From contig JBDNHK010000116.1 of NCBI GenBank assembly GCA_041688815.1, positions 1-45,539 of the forward strand: 45,539 nt of DNA, given 5' to 3'. The DNA comes from Rhabdothermincola_A sp041688815. Lineage in GTDB: Bacteria; Actinomycetota; Acidimicrobiia; Acidimicrobiales; Acidimicrobilacustridaceae. The translations under genes and the position numbers were made by a program. The notes beneath the pieces are model-generated. The model was not told the DNA's origin and made no database searches. It was given only the letters and a program-made list of their open reading frames with translations. Positions 43,254-45,539 of the stretch are shown piece by piece (the first letter of the stretch is position 1; each line of letters opens with the position of its first letter).

Positions 43254-44906
43254 ATGTCGGTGACCACGCCACCGGGCTCCGCCGTTCCCACCTCCCGGCC
43301 CCCGCTGCCCCTCGACGAGTTGGCCTTCGACAACCGGTTCACCGGCGAGCTGCCCGCTGATCCTGAGCCGGCGAACGTTCGTCGTCAGGTGCACGGGGCC
43401 GCCTACTCGCGGGTGACACCCACCCCGGTGGCCTCGCCTCGCACCCTGGCGTGGTCGCCCGAGGTGGCCGACCTGCTGGGCCTCGGCCCCGAGGTCTGCC
43501 AGAGCGACGACTTCGCCGCCGTGTTCTCCGGCTCGCGAGTGCCGGTCGGGGCCGACCCGTTCGCCATGGCCTACGCCGGACACCAGTTCGGCAGCTTCGC
43601 CGGCCAGCTCGGCGACGGTCGGGCCATCGCCCTGGGCGAGGTGCTCGACCGCGACGGCGGTCACCAGATGCTCCAGCTCAAGGGCTCCGGGCCCACGCCG
43701 TACTCCCGCACCGCCGACGGGCGGGCGGTGCTGCGCTCGTCGCTGCGCGAGTACGTGTGCAGCGAGGCCATGGCCCACCTGGGGGTGCCCACCACCCGGG
43801 CCCTCTCGCTCGTGGCCACCGGCGAGGACGTGGTGCGCGACATGCTCTACGACGGCCGTCCGGCACCCGAGCCCGGCGCGGTGGTGTGCCGAGTGGCGCC
43901 GTCGTTCACCCGGTTCGGGTCGTTCCAGTTGCCGGCGTCGCGCAACGACATGGACCTGCTCGGCCGGCTCGTGGCCCACACCGTGCGCCACGACTTCGCC
44001 GAGCTCGCCGCCGACTGGGGCCCCAACCCGGCCGAGTACGTGCCGGCGTTGTTCGCCGAGGTGTGCGACCGCACGGCCACGCTGGCCGCCCACTGGATGC
44101 GCGTCGGGTTCGTCCACGGTGTGCTGAACACCGACAACATGTCCATCCTCGGGCTGACCATCGACTACGGCCCCTACGGGTGGCTCGAGAACTTCGACAC
44201 CGGCTGGACCCCCAACACCACCGACGCCGCCATGCGCCGCTACCGCTACGGCGCCCAGCCCCAGGTGATGCAGTGGAACCTGTTGCAGCTGGCCAACGCC
44301 CTGATCGGCCTGACCGACGACCCCGACCCGTTGCAGGCCGCCGTCGACGGCTACTCCCGGGCTTATACCGAACGGTTCCGGGCCGCCACCACCGAGCGCC
44401 TCGGTTGGGGTGCGCCCATCGACGGTGACGACGCCCGCATCGAGGCCCTTTTCGCAGTGCTCAGCCGTACCGAGATCGACCAGGTGCGCTTCTTCCGCGA
44501 CCTGGCCGACGTGCCCGTCGACGCCGACGGCCTCCTCGACGACGAGGCCCTGCTGACCCCACTGGCCGCGGCCTGGTACCGCCCCGAGGAGATCGGGGGC
44601 GACGTGGCCGCCGCGCTCGTGGGTTGGTTGCGCGTCTGGAGCGCCCGGGTGACGGCCGGCGGGGTGGGCGACGATGATCGCCGCCGCCGCATGGACGCCA
44701 CCAACCCGCTGTTCGTGCCCCGCAACTACCTGGCCCAACAGGCCATCGACGCGGCCGAGCAGGGCGACCTGGGCGAGCTGCACGAACTGCTCGACGTGCT
44801 ACGCCGGCCCTACGACGACCAGCCGGGCCGCGAGCGCTTCGCCGAACGCCGCCCCGAGTGGGCCCGCAACCGGGTGGGCTGCTCCCAGCTCTCCTGCAGC
44901 AGCTGA
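43254..44906 (+). CDS. selO: Protein adenylyltransferase SelO (YdiU/UPF0061 family)
   Basis: 550 residues. YAGHQFGSFAGQLGDGRAI near 107-125, QLKGSGPTPYSR, GRAVLRSSLREY, EAMAHLGVPTTRALSLV and HGVLNTDNMSILGLTIDYGP with the metal-binding Asn/Asp are the pseudokinase-like active-site motifs of SelO, which transfers AMP to Ser/Thr/Tyr of proteins, linked to redox homeostasis. It ends in GCSQLSCSS, a Cys-containing tail typical of the family. ATG 43254; TACCGT (43240-43245) ends 8 bases upstream and there is no ribosome site. Confidence 0.95.
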   Translation: MSVTTPPGSAVPTSRPPLPLDELAFDNRFTGELPADPEPANVRRQVHGAAYSRVTPTPVASPRTLAWSPEVADLLGLGPEVCQSDDFAAVFSGSRVPVGADPFAMAYAGHQFGSFAGQLGDGRAIALGEVLDRDGGHQMLQLKGSGPTPYSRTADGRAVLRSSLREYVCSEAMAHLGVPTTRALSLVATGEDVVRDMLYDGRPAPEPGAVVCRVAPSFTRFGSFQLPASRNDMDLLGRLVAHTVRHDFAELAADWGPNPAEYVPALFAEVCDRTATLAAHWMRVGFVHGVLNTDNMSILGLTIDYGPYGWLENFDTGWTPNTTDAAMRRYRYGAQPQVMQWNLLQLANALIGLTDDPDPLQAAVDGYSRAYTERFRAATTERLGWGAPIDGDDARIEALFAVLSRTEIDQVRFFRDLADVPVDADGLLDDEALLTPLAAAWYRPEEIGGDVAAALVGWLRVWSARVTAGGVGDDDRRRRMDATNPLFVPRNYLAQQAIDAAEQGDLGELHELLDVLRRPYDDQPGRERFAERRPEWARNRVGCSQLSCSS

Positions 44907-44960
44907 CCGACGTCAGCCCGAGCACCGAGGGCGATCGGGGCCCAGGGCCTGGCGGGCAGC

Positions 44961-44989
44961 GGTCTCCGCCGGGGCCGGTGCGGGAGACC
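44961..44989 (+). terminator. Possible terminator hairpin after selO
   Basis: GGTCTCC (44961-44967) pairs with GGAGACC (44983-44989) across a GC-rich loop, 54 bp after the selO stop. No T tract follows. Strength and role are uncertain. Confidence 0.35.
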
Positions 44990-45087
44990 CTGTGGCGTGG
45001 ACGCTCCGACCGTGACCACGTCGGGGCTCGTGCTGCGATTCGATGGGCGGGGGCCAACGTCACCCCGCCCCGAGCTGAGCTGAGCTG

Positions 45088-45384
45088 GTGAGCTTCGCGA
45101 CGCCGGCCAACGCGTCGTCGCGACGGGTGATGCAGAAGAACGACCTGCGCCACGACCCCACAGCCGACTTCGACCATCCGCTACTGCCCGACTGGAGCGG
45201 CCGCCGCCACGTCCTCTACCGCGCCCCGATGTCCGAACTCGTGGACCTCGCCGGGACGGGCGTGATTCGAGGACGCAAACAAGGTGCCGAGCAGGTTCGC
45301 ACTCTCGTTTCCGTCGCAGCGAACGACCCCACGTCCCTGGGCAACGGTCGCGGTCGGCGCCCAATGCGTCACCTGAGATTCTGA
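45088..45384 (+). CDS. Doubtful small ORF of 98 residues
   Basis: GTG 45088 to 45384. The first 55 codons (NDLRHDPTADFDHPLLPDW, RHVLYRAPMSELVDLAG) have the GC3 bias of real genes here, but the last 35 codons do not, and no domain is recognised. It has no clear ribosome site; GAGCT repeats lie just upstream. It may be a gene remnant. Confidence 0.25.
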   Translation: MSFATPANASSRRVMQKNDLRHDPTADFDHPLLPDWSGRRHVLYRAPMSELVDLAGTGVIRGRKQGAEQVRTLVSVAANDPTSLGNGRGRRPMRHLRF

Positions 45385-45397
45385 GATTCTGAGATTC
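45374..45397. repeat. Short tandem repeat (TGAGATTC)x3
   Basis: Three perfect head-to-tail 8-bp units at 45374-45381, 45382-45389 and 45390-45397, about 20 bp before the SOS-box promoter. The unit contains GATTC, which recurs in CTGATTCGAG just downstream. No function can be assigned. Confidence 0.9.
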
Positions 45398-45410
45398 TTC
45401 CTGATTCGAG

Positions 45411-45440
45411 TTGCGAACATGTGTACGAGTCTGGTAGGTT
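45411..45440 (+). promoter_or_regulatory. Promoter with overlapping probable LexA (SOS) box
   Basis: TTGCGA (45411-45416) and TAGGTT (45435-45440) with an 18-bp spacer form a promoter. Inside it CGAACATGTGTACG (45414-45427) matches the actinobacterial/Gram-positive LexA site CGAAC-N4-GTTCG in 9 of 10 half-site bases. LexA bound here would cover the -35 box and spacer, so the gene to the right should be DNA-damage inducible. Confidence 0.65.
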
Positions 45441-45521
45441 GAGGTTCTTCCCCTTTCGGTGCCGCCGCCTCGCAGTGTCGGTGCCCTCCGTTGTGATCGT
45501 TCGAGATCGAGGAGCGCGGCC

Positions 45522-45539
45522 ATGGCCGTCGGGGAACCC
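45522..45539 (+). CDS. Start of a CDS running off the right edge, downstream of the SOS box
   Basis: ATG 45522 has GAGGAG seven bases upstream, a strong ribosome site; only six codons (MAVGEP) are visible. An in-frame GTG at 45459 is an alternative start. The family cannot be read. In Actinobacteria this promoter/SOS-box arrangement often precedes 13E12-repeat (DUF222) HNH endonuclease genes, but that is only a guess here. Confidence 0.55.

Larger units (their letters stand above)
44907..45521. other. About 615-bp region without a confident gene
   Basis: No recognisable gene. It holds the selO hairpin, (GAGCT)x3 at 45072-45086, an open frame at 45088-45384 (reported separately), (TGAGATTC)x3 at 45374-45397, then a lower-GC stretch with a probable SOS box and promoter leading into the next gene. 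Short tandem repeats and falling GC content mark it off from the compact region to its left. Confidence 0.6.

Noticed and set aside
45181..45420. Leftward 79-codon ORF near the right edge
   Set aside because: No recognisable domain, mixed codon use and overlap with the SOS-box promoter; not supported as a gene.

Overview
This is a GC-rich stretch of actinobacterial chromosome. WhiB, a CIRCE-controlled GroEL, HemQ, an F420/FMN split-barrel protein, glucosyl-3-phosphoglycerate synthase, GlnD/P-II and many apparently leaderless genes all fit Actinobacteria. The split cytochrome b with a ferredoxin gene inside the bc-complex operon suggests the class Acidimicrobiia (Ilumatobacter/Microtrichales-like); that rank is an inference. 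I see no transposase, integrase, CRISPR array, rRNA or tRNA. Genes are tightly packed, with many stop/start overlaps.

Layout. 1-3774: respiratory block. A leftward operon encodes a small membrane protein, a 2x[4Fe-4S] ferredoxin, cytochrome b (N-terminal half), the subunit IV half and probably a Rieske protein cut by the window edge; a membrane-anchored cytochrome c is divergent. 3803-5674: alkylsulfatase. 5708-10882: leftward cobA/hemD fusion, hemB, hemL and zwf (tetrapyrrole synthesis plus NADPH supply), with a WhiB gene divergent across a 14-bp palindrome. 11378-14455: photolyase, a degenerate Glu/Leu dehydrogenase-like protein, and pyrophosphatase from an apparently bidirectional promoter. 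14666-19123: peroxiredoxin, a MacB/LolCDE-type ABC exporter pair and a split-barrel oxidoreductase. 19128-25472: NDH-2, DUF3263, a LytR_C protein, and compatible-solute genes (otsB, otsA, glycerate kinase, gpgS). 25530-27564: CysO-like sulfur carrier and CIRCE-groEL. 27662-32398: fdhD with a molybdopterin oxidoreductase, then hemQ-larE. 32428-35385: DUF427 and small proteins, a four-cysteine mini-protein, and a CoA-disulfide-reductase-like flavoprotein. 35484-38187: P-II and GlnD. 38213-44906: Nudix, PAC2, GNAT, Baeyer-Villiger monooxygenase, SalK/SCO6745-like and SelO. 44907-45539: a lower-GC, repeat-bearing spacer with a probable SOS box just upstream of a gene that leaves the window.

How the genes work together. 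Three themes recur: respiration (bc complex, cytochrome c, NDH-2, formate-dehydrogenase-like enzyme), heme supply for it (CobA/HemD, HemB, HemL, HemQ), and stress/osmolyte physiology (peroxiredoxin, GroEL, photolyase, trehalose and glucosylglycerate synthesis). Most promising leads: the ferredoxin-containing bc operon; a shared IPxHLLxRS N-terminal motif in two bc-linked proteins; HemQ with Phe at the expected catalytic Tyr; a dehydrogenase-fold protein lacking its catalytic Lys; a consistent leaderless promoter architecture; and the SOS box at the right edge.
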